Under the pieces are notes generated by a model. The model was given only the letters and a program-made list of their open reading frames with translations. It did not search any database and had not been told where the DNA came from. 52,293 bases of DNA. It comes from Steroidobacteraceae bacterium. GTDB taxonomy: Bacteria > Pseudomonadota > Gammaproteobacteria > Steroidobacterales > Steroidobacteraceae. Within the stretch, counting starts at the first letter, position 1. The number at the start of each line of letters is the position of its first letter. This document shows, in pieces, positions 8,100-16,390 of this stretch. A program made the translations under genes and the position numbers. Location of the stretch: contig JALORP010000031.1 in assembly GCA_025458865.1 (NCBI GenBank), positions 1-52,293 of the forward strand, read 5' to 3'.

Positions 8100-9608
8100 T
8101 CACGACGGATCGGCGAATTGAAGCCCCTCCGCCGCCAGCGCCGCGCGCAGCGGGGCGGTGGCCCGGGGGAAATCCCGCGTCGAGCCCACGCGTCCGCTGT
8201 GGATCGGCTCGCGTACCTGGGCGAACGAGGAGGTCGAAACGACTCTCGGGTTGAGGTGAGGGCTGCGCGTCGCGGGGTGATCCGGCAGGCCGCAGAACTC
8301 GAGGATTCGCGGAATCTCGCGGTCGGGCTCGCTGACCAGGCGCGCGTAGTCCACTTCGAGTATCCAGCGCGGGTGGCGCGCGCACCACGTGTCCATGATG
8401 CGTTCGTAGCTCGCGAGGTAGGCGGCGAGCCACTGCGGCGATGAAGTCCACGCCGACTCCAGCGGAAAATTCGCGCGCCAGCACGACCAGGCGACGTCCA
8501 GCGGGTCGCGCCTGAGGCGGATCACCTTTGCGCCCGGGAAAGCGCAGCGGATCACCGCCAGCCGGTAGTGATTGCTGAGCAGCTTGTCGTCGAATCGCGA
8601 GCCTGGCCCGAAGCGCTCGTCGGCCAGCGCGAAGTACCGCTCGCGTATCGGCGCCCAGGGATCCGCTGTGCCGGCCGCGCGCTGGCGCTCCAGCCAGGCC
8701 GAGAGCGGTGGTCCGCTGAAGTCGCCCAGCACATGTCGCATGAGGGGCAGCAAGCCGAGCTCGCCGCCGCCGGCCACCGACGGATGGTTGGTCAGGATCT
8801 GGTCGACCAGCGTGGTGCCGGAGCGCTGCGGACCGAGGATGAAGGTTGCCCGCTCACCCGCGCTTCCTGTCGCGGCATCGAGCAGGCCAAACGGAAGTGC
8901 ATCGACCGACGACCGCCAGGAGCCTTCGAGGGACTCGATGTCGATCACGGCGAGCTTGGTGCGAAGCGCAGCGGCCGCTTCCAGTGCGAGCGCCGCGGCC
9001 TGGTCATCGCCGACGTCCACCATGGCCTTGGCCCAGGCCCAGGCCGCGCGTGCGCGCGGCCCCGGCGGCGCCGAGGCGAGTCGCCGCTGCAGCTCCGACA
9101 GCGGGCCGAGGTCGGCATCGCCGGGCGCGAATCGCCTGCCCTGCGCGAGCTGCTGCCAGACTCCGGGGTTCCAGGGATCGTCGCGCAGCAGACGGCGACA
9201 CAAGGCCTCGGCGAGGTCGAACTGGCCCGCGAAGAGGTGCAGGCGCGCCAGTCGCAGCAGCTCGTGGAGCGTCATCTGCCCAGCCCGCGCGACCGGGACC
9301 AGCACCGCGATGGCCTCGTGCACTCGCCCGGTCGCCTCGAGCGTCCGGGCGAGGATGTAGGCGGTCTGGGTCGAGTGCGGCGTTTCCTCATAAAGTCGCC
9401 GGGCCGCGAGCAGCGCCGCGTCATCGTCGCCCACCCGCGAACACAGCTTCACGGCCGGCGCCCAGTGCTCGCCAAGCCGTTCGGGCGAGGCCACGGCAAG
9501 GCGGACGAGGTCGAGTGCGGCGAAGGCATCGCCGCGGTCGGCGGCGGCGGCGGCGTCGTTGAGTGCGGTGGCCGCGGATATCGATTTCCGGCCGGTGGGA
9601 TTCGCCAA
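8100..9608 (-). CDS. TPR-type sulfotransferase, paralogue 1
   Basis: The start is a TTG at 9606-9608, supported by a GGAGG ribosome site seven bases upstream. Residues 1-200 or so form helical TPR-like repeats (AARRLYEETPHSTQTAYILARTLEATGRVHEAIAVLVPVA). The C-terminal half is a PAPS-dependent sulfotransferase: GPQRSGTTL (about 259-267) is the 5'-phosphosulfate loop, and RRDPLDVAWSCW is the 3'-phosphate-binding motif. These enzymes move a sulfo group from PAPS to an acceptor that is unknown here. The closest relative in the window is the gene on the opposite strand starting at 9801, with the same ends of the domain (ATRSPHLNPRVVSTSSFAQVREPIH). The two diverge from a shared 190-bp region. Confidence 0.85.
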   Translation of the reverse strand: MANPTGRKSISAATALNDAAAAADRGDAFAALDLVRLAVASPERLGEHWAPAVKLCSRVGDDDAALLAARRLYEETPHSTQTAYILARTLEATGRVHEAIAVLVPVARAGQMTLHELLRLARLHLFAGQFDLAEALCRRLLRDDPWNPGVWQQLAQGRRFAPGDADLGPLSELQRRLASAPPGPRARAAWAWAKAMVDVGDDQAAALALEAAAALRTKLAVIDIESLEGSWRSSVDALPFGLLDAATGSAGERATFILGPQRSGTTLVDQILTNHPSVAGGGELGLLPLMRHVLGDFSGPPLSAWLERQRAAGTADPWAPIRERYFALADERFGPGSRFDDKLLSNHYRLAVIRCAFPGAKVIRLRRDPLDVAWSCWRANFPLESAWTSSPQWLAAYLASYERIMDTWCARHPRWILEVDYARLVSEPDREIPRILEFCGLPDHPATRSPHLNPRVVSTSSFAQVREPIHSGRVGSTRDFPRATAPLRAALAAEGLQFADPS

Positions 9609-9800
9609 GGTTCAGCCTCCGGGGCATCTGGCTGGCGCGAGTATGTGGGCATCCGGCGGAGCCGCCAACCTTGGACGTGTCAAGGGCACGCCGGGGGCCG
9701 CTCGCGGGAGTCTTCTGGTCGATGCCTCAAAGGCGCTTGTGGGGCTGCACAGATCTGGTGTCTGCTACCGGTCCCCTGGGGCAGCGCTGCGGGTCCACGC

Positions 9801-11282
9801 TTGACCAGCCAAGACCTTTCGGAATTCCTGCGACGCGCCGGGCGCGCGGCAGACGCGGGCGACACCTGGAGAGCCATTCAGGAACTGCGTGCGCTGGCGT
9901 CGGCTCCGGGCCGGCTCGGTCAAGGCTGGCTCGCCGCCGTGCAGCTGGCGGAGCGCGTCGGCGACGACTGGGCTGCGGTCGCCGTTGCCCGGCGGCTGCA
10001 CGACGAACTGCCGGGCGATGCTCAGGCGGCGTTCCTGCTCGCCTCGGCGCTGACCGAGGCGGGGCTCGCCGACGAGGGCGCCGCACTCCTGGTGCCGCTG
10101 GCCGATGCCGGCGTGCTCACGTCCAACCAGCAATTCAAGTTGACGCGGATGCTCATGTTCGCCGGGCAGGTCGCCGAGGCGCAGCGCCGGGCGCGCGAGC
10201 TGCTGCCGGCTAATCCGGGCAGCCAGACGCTGTGGGAGCGCATCGCCCAGACGAAGAGCTTCCGTCCCGGCGATGCCGACATCGACACGATGCGCCGGTT
10301 GTTCGAACGCACGCCGGAAACCCGGCCCGCGGCGCGTTCGGCGATTGCCGTGGCGCTCGCCAAGGCGTACGTGGATGTCGGCGACGATGCTGCCGCGGAC
10401 GTCGCGCTCGAGGCCCACGCGGCGGCGAACCGGGCGAGATTTCCGTTCGACCTCGAGGCGTGGCAGCGCGGCGCCCGGTCGATCCTCACGGCATTCGAGG
10501 CGCTGGAGCCGCCTCGGCCTGCCGCCGGCGCGATCGGCGCGGCGCGCCCCATCTTCATCATCGGGCCGCCGCGCTCCGGGACTTCGCTGCTCGACCAGGT
10601 GTTCTCGCGCCACCCGCTGATCCGCGGCGGCGGGGAACTGCGCTGCTTCCTGCTGGCGTCGCGGGAGCTCGGCGGCTTCACCGCCCCCGAGGTCGGGTCC
10701 TGGCTGGCCCGCGCGTCGCGCGAGAGCGTCGACCCGTGGCACGAGATCGGCCGGCGTTACCTCGGCCTCGCCGAGGAGCGGTTCGGCGAGGGCGCCTGCT
10801 TCACGGACAAGCTGCTGTCGAACGTCCACCGCGTCGGCACGATCGTTCGCGCTCTGCCGCAGGCGGTCATCGTCCACATCACGCGCGACCCGCTGGACGT
10901 GGCCTGGTCCTGCTGGCGCGCGCAGTTCGACGCGGACTCGGCCTGGAGCAGTTCCCAGGAGGGCATCGCGGGCTACCTGCAATGCTTTGCGCAGGCGATG
11001 CGGGTGTGGGGAGAGCTGCATCCGGGCCGGATCGTCGAGGTGGCGTACGAGAATCTCGTGCGCGCACCCGAGGAGACCATTCCGCGCCTGCTGCGGGCCT
11101 GCGGCCTCGATGACAACCCTGCGACGCGCGAGCCGCATCTCTCGCGGCGTGCCGTTAACACCATCAGCTATGCGCAGGTCCGCGAACCCATCCACGCGCG
11201 CAGGGTGAACGCCGCCGGCGATTTTCCCCTAGCGACGCGAAAGCTTGCGGCGGCGCTGGAGCGTGCAGGGCTCGGCGGATAG
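9801..11282 (+). CDS. TPR-type sulfotransferase, paralogue 2
   Basis: The reading frame is open far upstream, but homology to paralogue 1 begins just after the TTG at 9801 (TSQDLSEFLRRAGRAADAGD against SISAATALNDAAAAADRGD), so I start there. This gives 493 residues against 502 in the paralogue. No strong ribosome site is visible, so the start is uncertain. The N-terminal helical repeats are followed by the sulfotransferase domain with IFIIGPPRSGTSLLDQV and TRDPLDVAWSCWRAQF, then PATREPHLSRRAVNTISYAQVREPIHARRV. The two proteins clearly arose by duplication. Acceptor and pathway are unknown. The gene converges on the third sulfotransferase gene, 56 bp away. Confidence 0.83.
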   Translation: MTSQDLSEFLRRAGRAADAGDTWRAIQELRALASAPGRLGQGWLAAVQLAERVGDDWAAVAVARRLHDELPGDAQAAFLLASALTEAGLADEGAALLVPLADAGVLTSNQQFKLTRMLMFAGQVAEAQRRARELLPANPGSQTLWERIAQTKSFRPGDADIDTMRRLFERTPETRPAARSAIAVALAKAYVDVGDDAAADVALEAHAAANRARFPFDLEAWQRGARSILTAFEALEPPRPAAGAIGAARPIFIIGPPRSGTSLLDQVFSRHPLIRGGGELRCFLLASRELGGFTAPEVGSWLARASRESVDPWHEIGRRYLGLAEERFGEGACFTDKLLSNVHRVGTIVRALPQAVIVHITRDPLDVAWSCWRAQFDADSAWSSSQEGIAGYLQCFAQAMRVWGELHPGRIVEVAYENLVRAPEETIPRLLRACGLDDNPATREPHLSRRAVNTISYAQVREPIHARRVNAAGDFPLATRKLAAALERAGLGG

Positions 11283-11338
11283 CGACGGCATGGCTGCGCG
11301 TCCACTGCCGCCGGAAGCAGGCGGTCGAATTCCCACGC

Positions 11339-13132
11339 TCAGCCCTCGGGAGGATCCTCGCCAATGGGCACGCCGGCTTCGCGCAGCTGCCGGCGCAGCG
11401 GTGCCAGTTGCGTCGCGTAGTGGCGCCACCGGCCCACGGAGCCGGTATAGACCGGCTGCCTGGCCTGCCAGACGCTCGCGGTGCCGACCGGTCGCTGGTT
11501 GCGGTGGGATGCGAGGCAGGCGGGATCGAAGGGCAGCTTCAGGAAATCGAGCAGCACCCGCGTCTGCGCGTCGGGATCCCTGACCAGCGCGCCGTAGTCC
11601 AGCTCGATCAACCTTCCGGGCAGCACCGAGCTCCAGTGGGACATGGTCAGCCGATAGTCGGCATAGACCTCGCCGATCACGCCGAGGTCGTAGGTCCAGG
11701 CATGCGCCTCGTGTGCGAAATGCTGGAAGTAGATCGACAGGCAGGTGTCGAGAGGGTCCCGGCTGCAGTGGATGAACCTTGCGTTGGGAAACAGCCGTGC
11801 CAGCAGGCCGAGGTAGGCGAAGTTGCCTGGGTTCTTGTCGATGACCACGGGCTCGCCGCGGGACAGGCCGGCGACGGTCGCGAGGTACTCCCGTGCGAAC
11901 TCGGCAAGGCGGTCCGGGTCGAGTGCCGCGGGCGGCTGCGCCGGCGGTTCGGCGTCGGTGGCCGCGAGGCCCAGCGAGGCCGCGATCGACTCGACCAGGG
12001 GCAGTTCGCCGGCCCCGTGGACATGCGGGTGACTGTCGAGAATCCGCTCGACCAGGGTCGTGCCGGACCGCATCATGCCGACGATGAAGACCGGCTTCGG
12101 ACTCGCAGGCGTGCCGGCCGCCACCGTTGACGCCGTGCTCGTGCCAAACGCTTCGCGGATGCGCCGCATGCGCCCGAGGTAGGCCGGCAGGTTGAAGGGT
12201 CGCGAGCGGTAGCGCCGTTCGTTGGCCTCGCGGAACTGGTCGAAGGCCGCGTCGTACTGGCCGCAGTCGTCGAGGATCTTGCCCATCGCAAAATGTGCGC
12301 AGATCGTGCCGCTCTCGCCGAGGCCGCCACCGGCCAGCGCATCCCGGATCAGGACTGCGTCCGGGTCGTGCGGCGAGCTGAACCGTCGCACCACGGCGAG
12401 GCCCAGGTAGGCCGCATCGGAGGTGGCGTCCAGCGCCACCGCACGCCGGTAGCAGCGGGCGGCGTTCTCGAACCGGCCCAGCTTGGCGAGTAGCCGCCCC
12501 GCCCGCGCCTGAAGGCGCGCATCGGTGGGCGCGCGCTCGACGAGACGCTCCGCGATCTCGGCGGCCAGCTCGAGCTGCGCGAGGTCCTCCAGGAAGCCCA
12601 GCGTCTTCTCGAGCACCTCGGTCCGATCACCCGCGGCCCGCGCGAGCTGCAACATCGCTGCGGCGGCTTCGACTGGGCGATGGGCCTCGCGGAGGAGGAA
12701 TGCCAGGCCGACGTAGCCATCCTCGGTGCCGGGCGCGAGGGCAATGCTGCGGCGGAAGGCCTGCTCCGCCTCGCCGGGCCTCTGCAGCATGCGCAATGTG
12801 TTGCCGAGCGCCGTCCAGGCCTCGGCGTGCGCTGGATCCTGGGACAGGGCGCGCCGCAGCCAGGCCTCGGCCCGCGCGTACTCGCCCTGGCCGAAGCGCA
12901 ACTGGCCTAAATGGCAGCAGAGGGGAGCGGGCGGGCTGCAGGCCGCCGCGACTTCCTCGATACGCCGCAGGCCGCTGGCGGTCGAGCCCTCGCCGATCTC
13001 GACGAGTCCGAGCAGCAAATGGGAGCGCGCATCCCCGGGCGATTCCCGCAGGCGTACCTCGAGAAGACGGCGCGTTTCGGGCAGGCGCCCGGCCGAAAAA
13101 AAGTTCCAGGCCTGGTCGAGGGTCCCGGTCAC
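11339..13132 (-). CDS. TPR-repeat sulfotransferase, more distant third member
   Basis: This 597-residue protein starts at a GTG (13130-13132). It has a long N-terminal array of canonical TPR units (GEYARAEAWLRRALSQDPAHAEAWTALGN, then RPGEAEQAFRRSIALAP, later RFENAARCYRRAVALD) covering about the first 300 residues. The C-terminal sulfotransferase domain has FIVGMMRSGTTLVERIL near 345, VIDKNPGNFAYLG, and HCSRDPLDTCLSIYFQHF as 3'-phosphate site. It is longer than paralogues 1 and 2 and less like them, more like the widespread tetratricopeptide sulfotransferases. The array probably binds a protein or glycan acceptor. It lies just upstream of phaR on the same strand direction with a 55-bp gap, with no clear functional link to PHA. 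Confidence 0.87.
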   Translation of the reverse strand: MTGTLDQAWNFFSAGRLPETRRLLEVRLRESPGDARSHLLLGLVEIGEGSTASGLRRIEEVAAACSPPAPLCCHLGQLRFGQGEYARAEAWLRRALSQDPAHAEAWTALGNTLRMLQRPGEAEQAFRRSIALAPGTEDGYVGLAFLLREAHRPVEAAAAMLQLARAAGDRTEVLEKTLGFLEDLAQLELAAEIAERLVERAPTDARLQARAGRLLAKLGRFENAARCYRRAVALDATSDAAYLGLAVVRRFSSPHDPDAVLIRDALAGGGLGESGTICAHFAMGKILDDCGQYDAAFDQFREANERRYRSRPFNLPAYLGRMRRIREAFGTSTASTVAAGTPASPKPVFIVGMMRSGTTLVERILDSHPHVHGAGELPLVESIAASLGLAATDAEPPAQPPAALDPDRLAEFAREYLATVAGLSRGEPVVIDKNPGNFAYLGLLARLFPNARFIHCSRDPLDTCLSIYFQHFAHEAHAWTYDLGVIGEVYADYRLTMSHWSSVLPGRLIELDYGALVRDPDAQTRVLLDFLKLPFDPACLASHRNQRPVGTASVWQARQPVYTGSVGRWRHYATQLAPLRRQLREAGVPIGEDPPEG

Positions 13133-13187
13133 GACGGCGGCCCGGATCAGCCCCCGCGGCAGTCCCAGGCCGTGCCGGCGGCGCCGG

Positions 13188-13724
13188 TCAAGGCTCGCGC
13201 GCCTCGGGCGGAGACTCCGCTGGCTCCTCGGCTGCGGGAGCGGCGGGCCTGGACGGGCGCGCGTCGGGCTTGGGCGGCGCGAACATCCCGAACATGCTCT
13301 CCTGCATGCGCGCCCACAGCTCCATGTTCTGCCGGGCCAGCTCGGCCATCGCGTTCATCGGCGGCGGCGCAGCGCTCAGCGCCTGCGCGACCTGCTTCTG
13401 CATGACCTCCTGCTGGCGCATGAAGGTCTCTACGCTCTTCTCGAGGTAGCGGCCCATGAATTCCTGCATCGGGCCACCGTAGTACCGGATGATCGACTCG
13501 AGCAGCTGGGACGAGAGGATGGGCTTGCCGAACTGCTCCTGTTCGGCGATGACCTGCAGGAGGATGAGCCGCGTGATGTCCTCGCCGCTCTTGTCCTCGA
13601 CCACCTTGATGCGCTCGCCCTTGACGATCAGGTCGCGGATGTCCTCGAGCGTCACGTGCCGGCTGATGGACGCGTCGTAGAGCCGCCGGTTGGCGTACTT
13701 CTTGATGAGGCGTTCCGTGCTCAT
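13188..13724 (-). CDS. phaR: Polyhydroxyalkanoate synthesis repressor
   Basis: The 178-residue protein shows the PHB accumulation regulator N-terminal domain (ERLIKKYANRRLYDASISRHVTLEDIRDLI, residues 4-33) and the following PHB_acc repeat region (FGKPILSSQLLESIIRYYGGPMQEFMGRYLEKS). A proline/alanine-rich tail ends the protein. PhaR binds DNA and also PHA granules. When polymer accumulates it leaves the DNA, so phasin is made in step with the granules. It sits directly downstream of the phasin gene on the same strand, but a terminator separates them and TAGACT ends six bases before its ATG. phaR is therefore probably transcribed separately as a leaderless message. Confidence 0.93.
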   Translation of the reverse strand: MSTERLIKKYANRRLYDASISRHVTLEDIRDLIVKGERIKVVEDKSGEDITRLILLQVIAEQEQFGKPILSSQLLESIIRYYGGPMQEFMGRYLEKSVETFMRQQEVMQKQVAQALSAAPPPMNAMAELARQNMELWARMQESMFGMFAPPKPDARPSRPAAPAAEEPAESPPEAREP

Positions 13725-13730
13725 GGCCGG

Positions 13731-13736
13731 AGTCTA
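13731..13736 (-). promoter_or_regulatory. -10 box of phaR, leaderless arrangement
   Basis: On the minus strand TAGACT is followed by six bases (CCGGCC) and then the ATG of phaR. The same hexamer with the same six-base gap occurs before the helicase gene at 33453 and the small ORF at 50133. Confidence 0.55.
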
Positions 13737-13774
13737 CCGGATGTCTGCCGCAGTGCGGTAAAAACGGGGGGCGC

Positions 13775-13807
13775 AAAAAAGGACGGCGGCCCGGAGGCGC
13801 GCCGTCC
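13775..13807 (-). terminator. Rho-independent terminator after the phasin gene
   Basis: On the minus strand GGACGGCG (13800-13807) pairs with CGCCGTCC (13781-13788), followed at once by six T (13775-13780). It lies 28 bases after the phasin stop and ends phasin transcription before phaR. Confidence 0.88.
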
Positions 13808-13834
13808 CGAGGGGGGCCGGTCAGAAGGCGGGCT

Positions 13835-14194
13835 TCAGGCCGCCTTCTTCGCCGCCGCGGCGTAGTCGGCCGCGGCCTTGTCAAACAACTTGGTCAGCTC
13901 TGCCTGCTGCTCGGTGGCGAGCTTCACCAGGTCCTGCGAGCGCTGCGTGGTCTTCTCGACCAGCGCGGTGGTCAGCTCCACCTGCTTCGCAGTCAGCTCG
14001 TTCACGTCCTTCACCTGCGTCGGCAGCTGCATCTGCCTGATCGCGATCTCGAGCAGCTCGCCGGCAAAGGCATACTGCTGGCGGGCGACGCGCTCGAAGC
14101 CCTGCATGGCCAGGCTGTTGAACTGAGTCGCGGGCTCGAAGGCCTTCTTGGAGGCCTCGACGAAAGCGTTGAAATCGAAAGTCGGGTTGGTCAT
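13835..14194 (-). CDS. phaP: Phasin family protein (PHA granule-associated)
   Basis: The ATG at 14192-14194 has an AGAGGA ribosome site and gives a 119-residue protein, typical of short phasins. It is almost wholly alpha-helical and amphipathic, with the phasin pattern FDFNAFVEASKKAFEPATQFNSLAMQGFERVARQQYAFAGELLEIAIRQ and an Ala/Lys-rich end (FDKAAADYAAAAKKAA). Phasins coat PHA granules, limit coalescence and can activate the synthase. The gene is monocistronic, being closed by the terminator at 13775-13807. A strong palindromic operator lies about 70 bases upstream, probably bound by PhaR. An in-frame ATG farther upstream (14299) would run through the operator and is unlikely. Confidence 0.9.
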   Translation of the reverse strand: MTNPTFDFNAFVEASKKAFEPATQFNSLAMQGFERVARQQYAFAGELLEIAIRQMQLPTQVKDVNELTAKQVELTTALVEKTTQRSQDLVKLATEQQAELTKLFDKAAADYAAAAKKAA

Positions 14195-14264
14195 CGTGGA
14201 ATCCTCTGCTGCTCGGCGCGTGGGCGGCACTCGACGCTTCATGACGGATAGCTTAGCGGCGGTT

Positions 14265-14296
14265 TTGTTGCGTTGCAACAAGAATTTTGCGTTGCA
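14265..14296. promoter_or_regulatory. Palindromic operator with direct repeat upstream of the phasin gene (probable PhaR site)
   Basis: TTGTTGC (14265-14271), a three-base centre, and GCAACAA (14275-14281) form a perfect palindrome. The core TTGCGTTGCA at 14268-14277 recurs at 14287-14296, nineteen bases away, about two helical turns. On the minus strand TTGCAA, 17 bases, TAAGCT is a possible -35/-10 pair inside this region, so a bound protein would block phasin transcription. The TGC..GCA core resembles PhaR sites described in other proteobacteria. Binding here is inferred. Confidence 0.65.
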
Positions 14297-14343
14297 CAAG
14301 ACCGCCTGCTTTCAGGGTGCGGACGTTTAAGTAACTAGCTGTT

Positions 14344-14413
14344 TATAAAGGGTTCAGAGCCAAGTTTAGCTCGAACCCGGACGAGCCTGTCGCCGACCGT
14401 GTCGGCATTTTTT
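14344..14413 (+). promoter_or_regulatory. Candidate leader/attenuator RNA before phaEC
   Basis: A TATAAA box (14344-14349) is followed by a short potential transcript that ends in a terminator 43 bases before phaE. Within it, GTTC-A-GAGC (14352-14360) can pair with GCTCGAAC (14369-14376). GCTCG (14369-14373) can instead pair with CGAGC (14382-14386), so the two hairpins exclude each other. This resembles an attenuator, but it could equally be a tiny RNA. The -35 match is poor. Confidence 0.4.
14392..14413 (+). terminator. Rho-independent terminator in the phaE 5' region
   Basis: GCCGAC (14392-14397), loop CGT, GTCGGC (14401-14406), then A and six T (14408-14413). It is oriented toward phaE and ends 42 bases before its start codon, so it must be bypassed by a downstream promoter or by read-through. 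Confidence 0.75.
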
Positions 14414-14455
14414 GGTGCGCTGCGGGATCCATTTCCGCGCTACCGGAGGTCCCTG

Positions 14456-15277
14456 ATGACGAACCCTGCTGGCTCCTCGGACTGGATGGACCAGTGGCTC
14501 GCCGCCCAGCGGCAGCTCTGGGGTTCGATGCTCAACGGGCAGCCTTCCGCCGCGCCCCCGTCGCCCGCGAACCCCTTCCTGCAGGCATTCGGCGGCGCGC
14601 TGCCGGAGTCCTCCCGCGATGTGGCCGCGCGCATGCTGGACTTCGGCGAGAGCTATCTTGGGGTGACGCGCCAGGCGTGGAAGGCGCTCGAGGCTGCGCA
14701 AGGCGCTACCGTGGCCCAGGCCGACCTGGCCCGGCAGCTCGACTCGCTCAAGGCGCAGTTCGCCCAGGGGTTCGCGCAGGCTTTCCCGGGAATGACGAGT
14801 CCCGGGGCGCCGGGCTCGCTGCCCGCCCTCGGCCCCGCGAGGGAACGCCACCAGGCCGCTGAGCGGCTCGCGCGGGCGGCCGCGCGCTACCAGCAGGCCT
14901 TCGCGGCCTTCACGGCGCTGCTCGGGCGCGTGTCGAGCGGGGCCGTGGAGAGGCTGGCGCAGCGCCTGTCCGAGGGGGCCGGCGCCGACAAGGCGCCCGA
15001 CAGCCTGCGCGCCGTCTACGACCTGTGGGTGGACTGCGGCGAGCAGGCCTACGCCGCCGCGGCCCACTCGCCCGAGTTCTCGAAGGCGCAGGCCGATCTC
15101 AACGAGGCGCTGCTGGACCTGCGGCGCGAGCAGCAGAAGCAGGTCGAGGACTGGGCGCGTGCGCTCGACCTGCCGACGCGGGCCGAGGTGAACACCTTGA
15201 TCAAGCGCGTGAATACGCTCAGGCGCCGGATGCGCGAGCTCGAGGAGGAGCTCGAGCAGCTGCGTCGGTCCCGCTGA
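14456..15277 (+). CDS. phaE: Class III PHA synthase subunit PhaE
   Basis: The ATG at 14456 follows a perfect GGAGGT ribosome site at 14445-14450. The 273-residue protein has the PhaE pattern: a tryptophan-rich N-terminus (SSDWMDQWLAAQRQLWGSM), a helical middle, the conserved DSLRAVYDLWVDCGEQAYAAAAHSPEFSKAQADLNEALLDLRREQQ segment (about 180-230), and a C-terminal coiled coil (LIKRVNTLRRRMRELEEELEQLRR). PhaE has no catalytic site. It forms the active complex with PhaC and promotes the polymerising form. phaC follows three bases after the stop. Class III synthases are typical of purple sulfur bacteria and relatives, which fits a gammaproteobacterial host. Confidence 0.92.
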   Translation: MTNPAGSSDWMDQWLAAQRQLWGSMLNGQPSAAPPSPANPFLQAFGGALPESSRDVAARMLDFGESYLGVTRQAWKALEAAQGATVAQADLARQLDSLKAQFAQGFAQAFPGMTSPGAPGSLPALGPARERHQAAERLARAAARYQQAFAAFTALLGRVSSGAVERLAQRLSEGAGADKAPDSLRAVYDLWVDCGEQAYAAAAHSPEFSKAQADLNEALLDLRREQQKQVEDWARALDLPTRAEVNTLIKRVNTLRRRMRELEEELEQLRRSR

Positions 15278-15279
15278 CC

Positions 15280-16353
15280 ATGGCCGGCGAGGCTGACCGC
15301 CGCGCCGAGGACGAGGCCCGGGCCTTCGGCGAGAGGCTCGCCCGGGGGCTGTCCACCCTCGCGGCGCTGGGCGAGGTAGAGGTCGGCTGCTCCGAAAAGG
15401 AGGCGGTCTACGCCGAGGACAAGCTGGTCCTGTACCGGTATCGGCCGCGCGCCGCGCCCGCCGGCCTGCCGCCCGTGCTCATCTGCTACGCGCTGGTGAA
15501 CCGGCCGTACATGGTTGATCTCCAGGAGGACCGGTCGCTCGTTCGCAGCCTGCTGGAGCGCGGCCTCGATGTCTTCCTCATCGACTGGGGCTACCCGGAC
15601 GGCGCGGACCGGTTCCTGGAACTCGACGATTACGTCAACGGTTACCTCGACCGCTGCGTGGATGCCACCCGGCGCGCGGCGAGTCGCGACCGCGTGAACC
15701 TGCTCGGCGTGTGCCAGGGCGGGACCATGAGCCTCTGCTACACGGCCCTGCACCCTGAGAAGGTCGCGAACCTCGTCACCATGGTCACTCCCGTGGATTT
15801 CCAGACGCCCGAGAACCTGCTCGCGAAGTGGGCCCGGGACCTCGACGTGGACCGTCTCGTGGACACGCTCGGCAACGTGCCGGGCGAGCTGCTGAACGCC
15901 ACGTTCCTGGCGCTGATGCCGTTCCGCCTGACGAGCCAGAAATACGTCGCGCTGGCGGACATCGTGGACGACCCGCGCCAGCTCGGGAACTTCCTGCGCA
16001 TGGAGCAATGGATCTTCGACAGCCCCGACCAGGCCGGCGAGGCCTTCCGGCAGTTCGTCGGCTGGTTGTTCCGGGAGAACCGCCTGCTGCGCGGGACGCT
16101 CGAGCTGGGCGGCCGGCGGGTGGACCTGCGGGCAATCACCTGCCCGGTGCTCAACGTGTACGCCACGCAGGACCACCTCGTGCCGCCCTCGGCCTCGCTG
16201 GCGCTGGGCGGCCTGGTGGGGACGCAGGACTACAGCACCTTCGCTTTCCCCGGCGGTCACATCGGAATCTACGTCAGCGGCAAGGCCCGGCAGGTGCCGC
16301 AAGCCATCGCCGACTGGCTGGCCGCCCGCGCAGGGCCCGGCCCGAACGAGTAA
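15280..16353 (+). CDS. phaC: Class III polyhydroxyalkanoate synthase, catalytic subunit
   Basis: The enzyme polymerises (R)-3-hydroxyacyl-CoA into PHA at the granule surface. The 357-residue length is that of class III PhaC. The lipase-like box GVCQGG holds the nucleophile Cys145. The other catalytic residues are Asp298 (YATQDHLVP) and His327 (FPGGHIGIYVS), nearly the spacing known from the Allochromatium enzyme. The start is the ATG at 15280, three bases after phaE, consistent with 1:1 production of the subunits. A MaoC-type hydratase gene follows 37 bp downstream and can supply monomer. No phaA/phaB (ketothiolase/reductase) is in the window. Confidence 0.95.
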   Translation: MAGEADRRAEDEARAFGERLARGLSTLAALGEVEVGCSEKEAVYAEDKLVLYRYRPRAAPAGLPPVLICYALVNRPYMVDLQEDRSLVRSLLERGLDVFLIDWGYPDGADRFLELDDYVNGYLDRCVDATRRAASRDRVNLLGVCQGGTMSLCYTALHPEKVANLVTMVTPVDFQTPENLLAKWARDLDVDRLVDTLGNVPGELLNATFLALMPFRLTSQKYVALADIVDDPRQLGNFLRMEQWIFDSPDQAGEAFRQFVGWLFRENRLLRGTLELGGRRVDLRAITCPVLNVYATQDHLVPPSASLALGGLVGTQDYSTFAFPGGHIGIYVSGKARQVPQAIADWLAARAGPGPNE

Positions 16354-16390
16354 CATTGCGCCCCCCGCGCGACCCAGAAGCGAGCCGAAC

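Noticed and set aside
9605-9674. CCAAGGTT ... AACCTTGG inverted repeat between the divergent sulfotransferase genes
   Set aside because: The eight-base arms are 54 bases apart and one overlaps the TTG start, so chance is likely. It is not strong enough to call an operator.
8568-9800. N-terminal extension of the sulfotransferase frame at 9801
   Set aside because: The open frame continues upstream but is antisense to sulfotransferase paralogue 1 and has no homology to the family. Similarity to the paralogue begins at 9801.
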